This document shows positions 37,448 through 46,858 of a stretch of DNA of 64,000 nt, piece by piece. Under the pieces are notes generated by a model. That model was not told the DNA's origin and did no database searches. It was given only the letters and a program-made list of their open reading frames with translations. Origin of the DNA: Roseiarcus sp963783175. GTDB lineage: Bacteria; Pseudomonadota; Alphaproteobacteria; Rhizobiales; Beijerinckiaceae. The stretch is from assembly GCA_963783175.1 (NCBI GenBank), contig CAWANG010000042.1, forward strand, positions 1 through 64,000, read 5' to 3'. How positions within the stretch are numbered: position 1 is the first letter of the stretch; every line of letters starts with the position of its first letter. The position numbers and the translations under genes are program-made.

Positions 37448-37981
37448 ATGAAGGTTGCGCTCGCGGGATTGATCGCCTGGCTCGCGTTGTTTGCCGCCGC
37501 ACCGGCGTCTTCGGCCTTGATTACTGTCGACTTCGTGATTGAGGGAGGCAGTTGGTTCCAAGAGACCGGAACTGGCTCGCCATTCGGCCTGCCCGCTCAG
37601 CCAACACTTCACGGCAACTTAACGATCAACGACACAACCTCAAGCGGAGCGGCGTTCGTTGGCGTTGACTACGTTACAGGAACGAAGACTTGGTCGGTGT
37701 CTGAAATAGATACAGCAGGGTCTGTCGTGAACTATAGCGGTCCCGGCATTGTGTCTAGCTTTGTGCTTGATTTTAATATCCCTGACAACTTTATTGTCTC
37801 AGACAATACAGTACAAATAAGCGATGGAACAAATGTCATCGCGTGCAATTTCTGCGTTAACTTCACTAACGCGAGTGTTCCCGAACCCTCGACTTGGGCG
37901 ATGACGCTGCTCGGCTTCGCGGGCCTCGGCTTTGTGGGTTATCGCCAAGGGCAGAAATTCGCGCGCGCAGCGAGCGTCTGA
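37448..37981 (+). CDS. PEP-CTERM sorting-signal protein
   Basis: Exported protein of 177 residues. A signal peptide (cleavage near PASSALI) precedes a beta-rich, Asn/Thr/Ser-rich body. The C-terminus has VPEPSTWAMTLLGFAGLGFVGYR, the PEP-CTERM signal: the Pro-Glu-Pro motif, a transmembrane helix and a basic cap. Proteins with this tag are processed by exosortase and linked to extracellular matrix. TTGGAGGGG lies 5-8 bases upstream of the ATG. GC is lower than in the core genes, which fits transfer. The exosortase gene is elsewhere. Confidence 0.88.
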   Translation: MKVALAGLIAWLALFAAAPASSALITVDFVIEGGSWFQETGTGSPFGLPAQPTLHGNLTINDTTSSGAAFVGVDYVTGTKTWSVSEIDTAGSVVNYSGPGIVSSFVLDFNIPDNFIVSDNTVQISDGTNVIACNFCVNFTNASVPEPSTWAMTLLGFAGLGFVGYRQGQKFARAASV

Positions 37982-38091
37982 GCGACGGCCCCAAACAAAA
38001 CGGCCGCCGAGTTGGCCCCGGACGGCCCTCACCCCTTCGCCATCCGCAGGGTCACGTCGCTGTAGCTCGCGGGTCGCACAGGGGCGCAGCC

Positions 38092-38835
38092 ATGAACGTC
38101 ACGGCTTATTTCGACGAGAGTGGCTCGCACGCCGACGCGCCAGTGACAGCGATGGCGGGTTACGTGGCCGACGAACGGCAGTGGCAGCGGTTCAATGCGC
38201 GGGTCGGGGAACTGTTTGCGCAGTTCGGCGTCCGCGAGTTTCACTTTGTCGATCTTCGTCACAGCCGCGGGGACTTTGCCGGGTGGAGCGTGGACCGCAA
38301 AATAGAGCTCACCGACGAGTTGCAGCACATCGCGAATGAGTCCCTTGAGAGGGGCGTCACCGCGTTCCTGAGCGAGGAGAACTATCAAAAGCACTATTGT
38401 GCGCTGGACTGGCCGCGGAGGGCGCGGAAGGACACCAAATACTGCATCCTGTTCCGAGCCTGCATGGGGTTCACGGTGGACTCCGTGCCGCGCACGTCGA
38501 GATGGGCGATCGGAGAGGAGCCGCTGCTGGGGGTCGTTCTGGAAGATGGCCACAAGAACGCGGGAGACGTCCAAAGGTTCTACGAGACTATGATACGCCA
38601 ATCTGACCGCCTCCCGCGTGCTCTGGCGGGCTTGAGCTTCGCTAACAAGGACTGCCTCCCCATCGCTGCTGCCGACCTGATCGCTGGCGCTGCGCTCATG
38701 CGGGAGACTGGTGGGAAGCCGATTGGCTTCGCCAAACATCCGACCAAGGCCGACATCTCGTACATCGGCAACCTCTGGCGGGTTTCCGTCGAGCCAGAGC
38801 AGCTACTGGACCTCTACCACCAAGCGGTTGGGTGA
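38092..38835 (+). CDS. DUF3800 domain protein
   Basis: Protein of 247 residues beginning MNVTAYFDESGSHADAP; the YFDESG start and a later acidic residue in the DCLPIAAADLIAGA stretch are hallmarks of the DUF3800 RNase H-like family, which is common in mobile islands and defence loci. The frame is open earlier through the PEP-CTERM gene, but the ATG at 38092 with AGGGG upstream starts at the conserved N-terminus. Exact activity is unknown. Confidence 0.85.
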   Translation: MNVTAYFDESGSHADAPVTAMAGYVADERQWQRFNARVGELFAQFGVREFHFVDLRHSRGDFAGWSVDRKIELTDELQHIANESLERGVTAFLSEENYQKHYCALDWPRRARKDTKYCILFRACMGFTVDSVPRTSRWAIGEEPLLGVVLEDGHKNAGDVQRFYETMIRQSDRLPRALAGLSFANKDCLPIAAADLIAGAALMRETGGKPIGFAKHPTKADISYIGNLWRVSVEPEQLLDLYHQAVG

Positions 38836-38936
38836 GACGTGGCGCGCATGGCCCTCCGGTCCCTCTGCGGGGCATAACAGTCGAAGCTCTCGGCATCGGG
38901 TGTTAGGCTTGTCAAGGCCGTTAAATTGGGAGCACT

Positions 38937-39110
38937 GTGGGCGAGAAAAACGTGGACGCGCATTGCCGATCACCGGAAGGGGTTCGAATATTGCACTCCA
39001 AGGCGTCCAGATTTGCCGCGCTGGCCACTGTCAGTCTGCTCGGGATCGGCGCTACGCGTTCAGTGCAAGCTGCAACGACATGGACGTTCGACTTCACGAA
39101 AGGTCAGTTA
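38937..39110 (+). pseudogene. truncated 5' end of an exported protein
   Basis: An ORF here reads a good signal peptide (LHSKASRFAALATVSLLGIG ending VQA) followed by ATTWTFDFTKGQ, the way many PEP-CTERM proteins begin, and then runs into the start of the next gene. I read it as the stump of a second PEP-CTERM-type gene. Evidence is thin. Confidence 0.25.
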
Positions 39111-39111
39111 G

Positions 39112-39528
39112 ATGAACAAAATATCATTGGCCTTAGCGGCTGTCGCAACCGCGGCTATCATATTGTCGCCCGGCGCTAAGGCGACAACATTGTCGGTAAC
39201 CCACCACTGCGATCCAAACTCCGGCGGCGTCTTGCCTTTTACGTGGCAATATCAAGCGACAATCACAGGCAGGAACTTCGTAGCAGATTACGTCAGCCCA
39301 TATACCGGCGCGGGAACACACATTAGAGGTACAATACCACCTAATGGTGGAGAGACAGTACTTCACTTGACGGGAACGACAGGCAATCCCAAATACACTA
39401 CCGGTATGCCCCGCCAAGGAACGCCATATAGCTTTCCCATCGTTGCGACGTTTGACCCTCCACCACGCTTTGCTGGAACGGGGTATCGCAATGATAAGCT
39501 ACGCCGGTGCCAATTTACATTTCAGTGA
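39112..39528 (+). CDS. small exported protein of unknown function
   Basis: 138 residues with a signal peptide (cleavage near GAKATT) and a beta-rich body with two cysteines (HHCDPN and RRCQFTF) that could form one disulfide. GAAAGG lies 8-13 bases upstream of the ATG. No family is recognised. Its low GC contrasts with the core genome. Confidence 0.6.
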   Translation: MNKISLALAAVATAAIILSPGAKATTLSVTHHCDPNSGGVLPFTWQYQATITGRNFVADYVSPYTGAGTHIRGTIPPNGGETVLHLTGTTGNPKYTTGMPRQGTPYSFPIVATFDPPPRFAGTGYRNDKLRRCQFTFQ

Positions 39529-39903
39529 GAAAAGAAGATTTTGAAGAGACCGCCCCCTGGCGGCCTCACGCCTTCGCCACATCGCCGCCAGCGGGTCGAG
39601 CGCCGCCGCGGGGCAAGCCTTGCGCCCGCGCCGCGACCCATGCCGCGGCCGGCCCCGCCCTTCCAGCGCCTCGCCCACACCCTTTGCCCGCGCCGCCGCA
39701 GCCACCCCGAAGCCCGCCAGGCTAGGGGCCGTCGAAACGAAAGCAATGCGGTTCGGATTTCCTCCGATCGGCATAATGAGATTGACTTCGAAACCGTGCT
39801 TCTCCTTGGCGTGCTTCTTGATCTTGTGGGCGAAGGACACCTTGCCGCCGGACGCCGATGCATGGCCAGCCCAGCCCGACGGCCGGGGCGGCGTCCGGTT
39901 CAT
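39499..39903 (-). pseudogene. uncertain ORF with NIPSNAP-like stretch
   Basis: The ORF contains KHGFEVNLIMPIGGNPNRIAFVSTAPSLAGF, which reads like part of a small dimeric alpha/beta-barrel protein (NIPSNAP or similar), followed by an Arg/Ala-rich tail that looks random. The start region overlaps the antitoxin fragment on the other strand. Probably a decayed piece. Confidence 0.3.
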
Positions 39904-39904
39904 C

Positions 39905-40009
39905 GTCGATCACAAGACGCTCGACCGCCTGACGGCGCTGCGCGGGCCGGGCGAGAGCTATAGCGACGTGATCATGCGGCTGGCGTCGGAAGGGGGCCGA
40001 AGGGCCTGA
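39905..40009 (+). pseudogene. antitoxin-like ribbon-helix-helix fragment, copy 2
   Basis: Encodes HKTLDRLTALRGPGESYSDVIMRLASEGGRRA in one frame, the end of a small VapB-like antitoxin. The upstream part of the frame does not look like a protein, so the gene is truncated. It duplicates the fragment at 35038-35092. Confidence 0.4.
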
Positions 40010-40104
40010 TGCGGTCACTGGCCTGATGGCGCCAACCTCCACCCTTCCTAACCCTTCTATAGTTCAGACCTTCCGCGCGCGGCTCGCTGCTTGGAGAATG
40101 CCGG

Positions 40105-40443
40105 ATGACACGCAACGCCGTTATTCTCGCGACGATTTTGATAACTGCCGTGTTCAACGCCAAAGCGGGCGAACCAGTTTTGAACGATGACTTCTTCGAA
40201 AAAATTTCGTGCCGCGACCTCATAGACGCGGGTTGGAAAAATATGCCCGACGTTGCAAATTACGTTCTTGCGAAGCCAGGCGCAGATAAGTTGGGGTACG
40301 GGAGCGAGTGTCATATCGGCAGTCTCGTTTTCTCACAGTGTTGGCTAGAGCCGAGATGGTCCGTGAAAAAGGCTATCGACGTACTCATTGACAAGGCCAT
40401 ACACGGTAAACGGCTGCCGGATACCCCAGTGTGTGGGGCTTAG
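40105..40443 (+). CDS. small periplasmic protein, HdeA-like pattern
   Basis: 112 residues with a signal peptide (cleavage near NAKAGEP). The mature part has ISCRDLIDAG near its start, a second cysteine in SECHIG, a third in SQCWLEP and a fourth at the C-terminus (VCGA). Two disulfide pairs around a helical core with a valine/lysine-rich end resemble HdeA/HdeB acid chaperones, but the match is loose. Confidence 0.5.
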   Translation: MTRNAVILATILITAVFNAKAGEPVLNDDFFEKISCRDLIDAGWKNMPDVANYVLAKPGADKLGYGSECHIGSLVFSQCWLEPRWSVKKAIDVLIDKAIHGKRLPDTPVCGA

Positions 40444-40507
40444 GAGCCGAGCTATCCCGCCGATCCACCTCCCCGTCGATGTCGGACCTTTGAGAGATAA
40501 TCCGATC

Positions 40508-41029
40508 ATGACCGACGCTCCGCTCCTCGATGCGATTGCGAATCCATTCATTGAGAGCGCGAAGCGTGACAGCTTCAACGGAATCGAGCGTCCTTGCTTC
40601 TGCGTCTACAACCAAATCCGGAGAAGCTGCGCGCTTCGCTGTCCGCGTTCATCCGAGACGGCCAAGTCACTGCTGTGTTCTCACGCCTATCTGTGAACAT
40701 GCGCATTAAGCGCTTTCCGGATCCTCCCGTCGAGGAGCAGCTAAAGCTCTTGATCGATGAACCGCTGGAGACGTTCTGCATGTATCCCACGGCATCGGTC
40801 GTCGAGCCGCGCGTTGATCTCTCCGTGTGGCAGCATCGCCCCTTCAGCAAGGCCCTCCTGCTCGCCGAAGCGCAGTTGTCGTTCCGCGCGTTCGATATGG
40901 GCGCGCTCGAACGCTATGTTGCTGATCCACGCTATGACGTTCACTTCGAGGATTACGAGGGCCGGATGTCGGTCACCAATGAGTTTTTGGTGATGCGCAA
41001 CATCCCGAACGGGACAAGGTTTCCCTATC
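40508..41029 (+). pseudogene. hypothetical gene broken by frameshift and IS110 relic
   Basis: The first frame from the ATG at 40508 reads MTDAPLLDAIANPFIESAKR to CFCVYN. A missing base near 40617 then shifts to a frame that reads NPEKLRASLSAFIRDGQVTAVFSR, and on through LERYVADPRYDVHFEDYEGRMSV. At about 41029 the frame runs straight into an IS110 transposase end. The family is unknown; homologues should extend past the IS junction. Confidence 0.5.
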
Positions 41030-41275
41030 AGTCCGGAGAAGTCGACTATGTCGGCGGCATCTCGAAATGCGGAGACCGGCGGGTGCGGACCCTGCTCTAC
41101 GAGGCCGCCAACGTCATGCTGACCGTTACAAGGGCCAGCTCAAGCTGAAGGACTGGGCCTTCGCAGTCGCCAGGCGATCAACCATGCGCAAGGCGCGCGT
41201 CGCTCTGGCGCGTCGCCTCGCAATCATCATGCACGCCATGCTGCGGGACGGAACGGCGTTCGTGCCGGTTTAGGC
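41030..41275 (+). mobile_element. IS110-family transposase relic (C-terminus only)
   Basis: Encodes SGEVDYVGGISKCGDRRVRTLLYEAANVML and, after a one-base shift near 41125, KLKDWAFAVARRSTMRKARVALARRLAIIMHAML, the Tnp_IS116/110/902 C-terminal domain. The N-terminal DEDD catalytic half is absent, so it cannot move by itself. The 225 bases after it, to 41500, hold no gene and may be further IS sequence. Confidence 0.85.
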
Positions 41276-41500
41276 CTACCGACCACTGAGACAGGAGACC
41301 GCATCGAGCTCCCGCAAGGAGCGACGCCCAAGGGAGGGAGCAGACGACGGCGTGGATTTTGTAGCCAGCGGCATCACCGGCCGACTGCGTTTTCAACCCT
41401 TGCCGCCCTGTCCCAGCTTACCCCATCAAGCGCCAGCGAGCGCGCAGAGAACACAGGCACCCGAAAGCGTCGATACCCGGAAGAGGCTCCGCCCTTGATG

Positions 41501-42881
41501 ATGTGGACGGCCCCGCCTAGGGGGCATCTAAGTGCCGAAAGGTGGTCGCTGGTGCGCCACCAAGAGGGAGGCCGTCCATGCGGAAATATATCCGAATTGG
41601 CGTCGACATCGCCAAGAATTCCTTTCAGGTCCACGCGCTGGAGAGCGAAGATTGTTCCGCCACGAAACGTAAACTGAGCCGTTCGGGGATCGTCAAATTT
41701 CTCGCCGAGGTCGAGCCGTGCGCGATCGGCATGGAGGCTTGCGGCTCGGCGCATTATTGGGCGCGGCGGTTTCGCGCGATGGGCCACGAGGTGAAACTCA
41801 CGCCGCCGATTTACGTGAAACCCTATGTCAAGCGCGGCAAGAACGACGCGGCGGATGCGGCGGCGATCTGCGAGGCGATGTCTCGGCCAAACATGCGTTT
41901 CGTCGCCGTCAAGAGCGAGGACCAACAGGCCACGCTGATGGCGCACAAGACCCGCGAACTGCTGATCAAGCAGCGCACGATGAGCGTGAACGCCTTGCGC
42001 GGTCATCTCGCGGAGTTCGGTGTCATCGCCGCCAAAGGGATCGGCCACGTCGAGGAACTCGTCGAGAGAGCCGCCGGCGCCGACCTTCCGGCGATGGTCC
42101 AGGCGACGCTGGGGGCTCTGCTTGCGCAATTGCGGGGTCTCGACGCGGCGATCGACGAGCTCGAGCGCGCGATCGTCGCCGACCATCGACGCGATCCGGT
42201 CAGCCGGCTGGCGGCGAGCGTCCCCGGCGTCGGCGCGCTCGCCGCTTCGGCGATTCTGGCCAGCGCGCCAGATCCGCACGCCTTCAAATCCGGCCGCGAT
42301 TTCGCCGCCTGGCTTGGCGCGACGCCCAAGCAGAACTCGACCGGCGGCAAGGAGAAATTCGGGTCGATAACCAAGCAGGGCAATCGTTATATCCGACGGC
42401 TTCTGGTGTTGGGCGCCATCTCGATCTTGCGGGCGGCGCCAAAGCGCAAGGGCGCGTTGTGCGACTGGCTGGCCGCGCTCAGAGCGCGCAAACCGGCCAA
42501 GGTCGTGGCCGTGGCGTTGGCCAACAAGCTCGCCCGGATCGTCTGGGCGATCATCACCACCGGCGAGGCCTTCCGCAGCTCCATCTATGCCAAGGCCTGA
42601 TCCCAAGCCGGGGCAACACAATCGAAAGCAGAACGCAGGCTCAAGAGTTTGGCGAGCGCGACGACGACGTGATGAACGACACGGCGAGACGATCGAAGAC
42701 CATCGGACACTCCGCAATGGGTCAGGAGCCCAAAGCTCGCCCCCTTGATCGGGAGCCCGAGGGTCGTCGGACTTCATCAGGGCCAGCGGACCCAGTCCGC
42801 GCCAACAGGCCGGACATATGACCGAAGGCCGCCAGCCGTTCACCGCCGAAATAAAAATGCTTGCCAAGGGGCCGTCCACAT
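41501..42881 (+). mobile_element. complete IS110-type element with 14-bp inverted repeats
   Basis: ATGTGGACGGCCCC at 41501-41514 is repeated inverted at 42868-42881, flanking one intact transposase gene, total about 1.38 kb. Inverted repeats near the ends are found in the IS1111 subgroup of IS110. A second inverted match, GGCCGTCC at 41570-41577, lies directly before the transposase start. Confidence 0.8.
41578..42600 (+). CDS. IS110-family transposase
   Basis: 340 residues, intact. The N-terminal RuvC-like DEDD domain has D in IGVDIAKNSFQ, E in IGMEACGSAHYW and the pair KNDAADAAAI. The C-terminal domain has SVPGVGALAAS, FAAWLGATPKQNSTGGKEK with the serine-containing catalytic region, and ITKQGNRYIRRLL. 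The ATG at 41578 begins at the conserved MRKYIRIGVD; earlier in-frame starts lie in the hairpin leader. Confidence 0.95.
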   Translation: MRKYIRIGVDIAKNSFQVHALESEDCSATKRKLSRSGIVKFLAEVEPCAIGMEACGSAHYWARRFRAMGHEVKLTPPIYVKPYVKRGKNDAADAAAICEAMSRPNMRFVAVKSEDQQATLMAHKTRELLIKQRTMSVNALRGHLAEFGVIAAKGIGHVEELVERAAGADLPAMVQATLGALLAQLRGLDAAIDELERAIVADHRRDPVSRLAASVPGVGALAASAILASAPDPHAFKSGRDFAAWLGATPKQNSTGGKEKFGSITKQGNRYIRRLLVLGAISILRAAPKRKGALCDWLAALRARKPAKVVAVALANKLARIVWAIITTGEAFRSSIYAKA

Positions 42882-43265
42882 ATGACCCATTAGAGAACGC
42901 AATCGACGTATTGTGTTGAAAAACTCCGCTTGATCGCGGCGGCGGTCGCTGATTCTCTTCTTTCGGGAGCAGGAGATTGGCCGATGATGGGCGAGCGGCG
43001 GGTGATGCAGGAGGCGCTGTTTTACGGCTTCAGCCTCGAGCGGCACGTCCCCGACAATCACATGCTTCGCAAGATCGACCGTTTCGTCGACCTGTCGGAT
43101 CTGAGGGCGCATCTGGGGCCCTATTACAGCGATGTGGGACGGCCCTCGATCGATCCTGAGTTGATGATCCGCATGCTGATCGTGGGCTACTGCTTTGGCA
43201 TTCGCTCGGAGCGTCGGCTGTGCGACGAGGTCCACCTCAATCTGGCTTATCGCTGGTTTCTTTAG

Positions 43266-44645
43266 GCGGGCATGGGTTGTCAACTCCGTTGTTTTCGGCT
43301 GGCCAGGTGGGAAGCGCTCGGAAGGGTTCAGGCTTCTTTGCGTGCTCAACGCTCGGCGGCGTCGGCGGACAGGATGGGTTGAGAAGGGTCGGACGGCCTA
43401 GCTCTGCCACGCGACCAGCCGGCAAATGCCGAACTGTCGCAACCAGCGATGCGGGCTCATCCGACCCTCGCCCCCTTCCGGGCGCTCCTTTCCGCCTGGT
43501 CGGCGGAACTCGGGTTTTGCTTGTGTGCCTCCCTTAAACTGCGGTCGGCGCCGCCATTCGGCTCGTGTCGGACCACCGGAAGTCAGTTCCGTCGGTCCAC
43601 ATCCGGTGCATGACCACGGCGAGTCGGCGTGCGAGGGCGACCTTCGCGCCTTTCACGCTGCCTCTCTTCGCGATCCGCATGGCCCAGGATCGGAGCGATG
43701 ACCATCGGCCATGATGCAGCAGAACGTTCGCTGCCTGATACAAGGCTGTGCGGACCATCTCGTCACCGCAACGACTGATGCGGCCGTCATAGTCAGTCTG
43801 ACCAGAACTGTAGCGTTTCGGGGTAAGGCCGAAATGCGCTCCAACATCGCGCGATCTCGAGAAGCGCTCGGGCGCATCGACGCCCGTCCGATAGGTGAGG
43901 GCCACAACCACGCCGACACCGGGAACGGTCATCAGCCTGCGGCAGACGGGATCACGCCGCGCCAACTGTTGGCAGAGTCGATCGAGCCGTTCGAACTCTT
44001 CGAGGAGCGCTTGGCGAACGCGCAACATTGGCTCGGTGACCGCAAGCAGAATGGGATCGTCCGCTACGAGTTCCAATGCCCTGGCCTCGAACCCTCGCCG
44101 GGCTACGACACCGACCCGCAGGCCGAAAACCTTTAGGGATCCGCGTACTGAGTTCTCGATATCCAAGGCTTTGGTCAAAAGCTGCTGACGGTTGACCAAC
44201 AGCATACGGGTCCGCTGCGCTTCCTCGCTCTTAACATGGACTTGCCTAAACCAACCGAGGCGAACGAGTTGCGCGATGCCGCGCGCGTCATTGCGGTCGG
44301 TCTTGTTCCGCATGGCGCTCAGCCCGGCCTTGACGTGACGGCATTCAAGGCAGATCGCGCCGTACCCCGCCGCACGCAGCTCACCATAAAGCCAGGACGA
44401 GGTTGGCCCCGCTTCGAGCCCTATGCGCTTGAATGGCGAACCGAAGCTTTTCAGCAGATTAACAATGGCTGCTGGCTCGGCTGCGATCTTCTTTTCGAGC
44501 AGGATGTCACCTGCGGCATTCACGATGCACACGTTGATGGTTTCCAGGGACACGTCGAGGCCGGCGAAGTACTCCATTTTCCTCTCCTTGAGGCTGCCAT
44601 ACAGAGTGCCAGGATAGCCGTCTTGGCTCGACCGCCCGCCTACTC
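43266..44645 (-). mobile_element. IS110-family element inserted in the IS1182-like transposase
   Basis: About 1.38 kb of sequence separates the two halves of the IS1182-like gene and holds one intact minus-strand IS110 transposase. No terminal inverted repeats are seen, as expected for typical IS110. Exact ends cannot be fixed to the base. The 43266-43533 part holds no gene. Confidence 0.85.
43534..44577 (-). CDS. IS110-family transposase
   Basis: 347 residues, intact. D in FAGLDVSLETINV, E in IGLEAGPTSSWL and D-D in KTDRNDARGIAQL form the DEDD site. The C-terminal half has TVPGVGVVVALTYRTG, HFGLTPKRYSSGQTDYDG and SRCGDEMVRTALYQAANVLL. It is of a different subtype from the copy at 41578, and its C-terminus resembles the relic at 41030. 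Confidence 0.95.
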   Translation of the reverse strand: MEYFAGLDVSLETINVCIVNAAGDILLEKKIAAEPAAIVNLLKSFGSPFKRIGLEAGPTSSWLYGELRAAGYGAICLECRHVKAGLSAMRNKTDRNDARGIAQLVRLGWFRQVHVKSEEAQRTRMLLVNRQQLLTKALDIENSVRGSLKVFGLRVGVVARRGFEARALELVADDPILLAVTEPMLRVRQALLEEFERLDRLCQQLARRDPVCRRLMTVPGVGVVVALTYRTGVDAPERFSRSRDVGAHFGLTPKRYSSGQTDYDGRISRCGDEMVRTALYQAANVLLHHGRWSSLRSWAMRIAKRGSVKGAKVALARRLAVVMHRMWTDGTDFRWSDTSRMAAPTAV

Positions 44646-45925
44646 CATCTCTGTCGCTTGGGTCTCGACGGCGACGTCCCCGATCATTCGACGTTTTCCA
44701 AGAACCGCCATGGCCGTTTTCGCGAGAGCGATCTCCTGCGCAAGCTGTTCGAGACCGTAGTCGCGCGCTGCATGAAGGAAGGGATCGTGGGCGGCGAAGC
44801 CTTTGCGGTCGACGCCAGCATCATCGTGGCCGACGCCCATCGCCGGCGCAGCGTCGCCAAGATCGAGGACCTCGATCCGACGTCCAGTCGCGCAGTCGCG
44901 GAGTATCTGTCGGTTCTGGATGATGCTGCGTTCGGCGGCGCGACGCCGGTCGAGCCGAAGGTGATCTCGCCGACCGATCCGGCCGCCCGCTATACCGCTT
45001 CGGCCAACTCTCTCGCCGGTTATGCCTATTCCGACAACTATCTCATCGATCTGAAGCATGCGGTGATCATGGATGTCGAGGCGACGACGACCATTCGCCA
45101 AGCGGAAGTCGACGCAGCTAAAGCAATGCTCGACCGCACGGCTGAACAGTTCGACCTCACCCCGTCGCGCCTGGTCGCGGATGGGGGCTACGGCTCGGCC
45201 GAGATGGTCGGGTGGCTGGTGGACGAGCGCGGGATCGAGCCGCACGTGAACCTGATCGACAAGGCAGAGCGCACGGACGGAACCTTCTCCCGCAGCGACT
45301 TCGTATTCGATCCAGAAAGCAATCTTTATGTCTGCCCCGGCGGCAAAGAGCTCAAGAAATACCACCGCGCTTTCGCCAAGCCACGCGACGGGCTGACGAA
45401 GGAAGGCACGATGATCTACTTCGCCGCAAGCGCGACTGCGAGGCCTGCGCGCTCAAGCCCAAGTGCTGCCCGAACGTTCCTGCACGCAAGATCGCACGCT
45501 CCGTTCATGAAGCCGCGCGTGACCAGGCCCGCGCGATCGCAAAGACCGAGGCCTACGCCGTCTCATGTCGCGAACGAAAGAAGGTCGAGATGCTCTTCGC
45601 TCATCTGAAGCGCATCCTCAGGCTCGGTCGATTGCGCCTGCGTGGCCCGAGCGGGGCCAAAGACGAGTTCCTCTTGGCCGCCACAGCCCAAAATCTGCGG
45701 AAACTGGCGAAGCTCATCCCCCTTCCGACGCCGATCCTCGCCGCCTGAGGCGCAGAGCCCCAACTTTGCCTCGCTAGAAGCCGCCCCCGTCGCCAATCGC
45801 CGCCGAGCCGAAAGGGAGTTCTTCAACGAAATCCGCTGGAAAGCGGTCGTTGGGGAGCGCGTCGGCAACTCTGGACAGTCCAATTCGCCCCATCGATAAT
45901 GGAAATCGATTTCAGGGGCGGACCC

Positions 45926-46858
45926 ATGGACCTCGGGGCGTGGCTGAAACAAACTGGCTTTGAGCGATATGAGGCCGCGTTTCGCGACAACGGGATCGAC
46001 GAAGCAGTCCTTCCGCACCTGACGGCAGAGGACCTGAAGGAGATCGGCGTCGCAACCGTCGGCGATCGGCGCAAACTGCTCGCCGCCATAGCCGCATTGG
46101 CGTCGCCCTCCGCTTCGGGGGAGTCCGCTCCGCCGCAGCCTCCGCCTGCGCCAACGAAAAGAGTCCCCGAAATCCTCGCCGAGCGCCGCCCTATCACGGT
46201 CATGTTCTGCGATCTCGTCGGTTCAACGGCGCTCGCATCTCGGCTCGATGCAGAGGATTGGCGCAGCCTGGTCAACGCCTATCTCGACGAGGCCTCGGCG
46301 GCAGTGACCGGGCTCGGGGGGCATGTTCTGAAGCGGCTCGGCGACGGGCTCATGGCCCTCTTCGGCTATCCGAGCGCACAAGAGAATGACGCCGAACGGG
46401 CCGTCCGTGCCGCACTCGCCATTCATCGCGCGCTGGCCGCCATCAATGCCCGAAACTCCGGCAAGAGCATGCCGGAGTTGTCGGCCCGCGTCGGTCTTGA
46501 GACCGGGCCTGTTGTCGTCGAGGCGACGGGCGAGGTGTTCGGCGACGCGCCGAATATCGCCGCTCGAGTGCAGGCGGCGGCCGACCCGGGCTCAGTGCTC
46601 GTCACCAGGAATGTTCAGCTCCAGGTCTCGGGGCTCTTCGTCGTCGAAGACCAAGGTGCGCGCGAACTCAAGGGTCTGATCGAGCCGGTCCAGCTCTTCC
46701 GCATCATTCGAGCTAGCGGCGCAGGCCGACGAGGCGGGCCTCCTTCGAGTTCGCAATGGAACGGCGCTTCGGCGCTGACCAGACCCTCGGCGATGCAACG
46801 CTGCACCACGCTCTCGAACAGCCGACGCAGGGCATCGCCTCGCTCGGCCAGCAGCTGA
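45926..46858 (+). pseudogene. SAM-domain class III adenylate/guanylate cyclase, truncated
   Basis: An N-terminal SAM domain (residues 1-65: LGAWLKQTGFERYEAAF, LKEIGVATVGDRRKLL) is followed by a class III cyclase domain (about 85-275) with metal-binding VMFCDLVGST and GDGLMALFGYP, and the GPVVVEATGEVFGDAPNIAARVQ segment. Full-length homologues of this architecture continue with an AAA ATPase and TPR region to more than 1000 residues. Here the homology stops near 46730 and the ORF runs into unrelated sequence. AGGGGCGG precedes the ATG at 45926. Whether the stump still makes cyclic nucleotide is unknown. Confidence 0.8.

Larger units (their letters stand above)
42984..45748 (+). pseudogene. IS1182-like transposase, split and frameshifted
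   Basis: The 5' part (42984-43265) gives RVMQEALFYGFSLERHVP and the DUF772 domain ending LCDEVHLNLAYRWF. The gene resumes at about 44646 with CRLGLDGDVPDHSTFSKNRHGRF and the DDE domain (AVDASIIVADAH, LVADGGYGSAEM). A missing base near 45423 then shifts the frame; the rest reads RRKRDCEACALKPKCCPN and the C-terminal VEMLFAHLKRILRLGRLRLRG. The insertion is between W-F and C-R-L. The gene is inactive. Confidence 0.9.
42911..45830 (+). mobile_element. IS1182-like element interrupted by an IS110 copy
   Basis: TTGTGTTGAAAAACTCC (42911-42927) and GGAGTTCTTCAACGAA (45815-45830) are imperfect inverted repeats bounding a split transposase gene. The left end lies only 30 bases from the right repeat of the preceding IS. 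Without the 1.37-kb insert the element would be about 1.55 kb, a normal IS1182 size. Confidence 0.7.
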
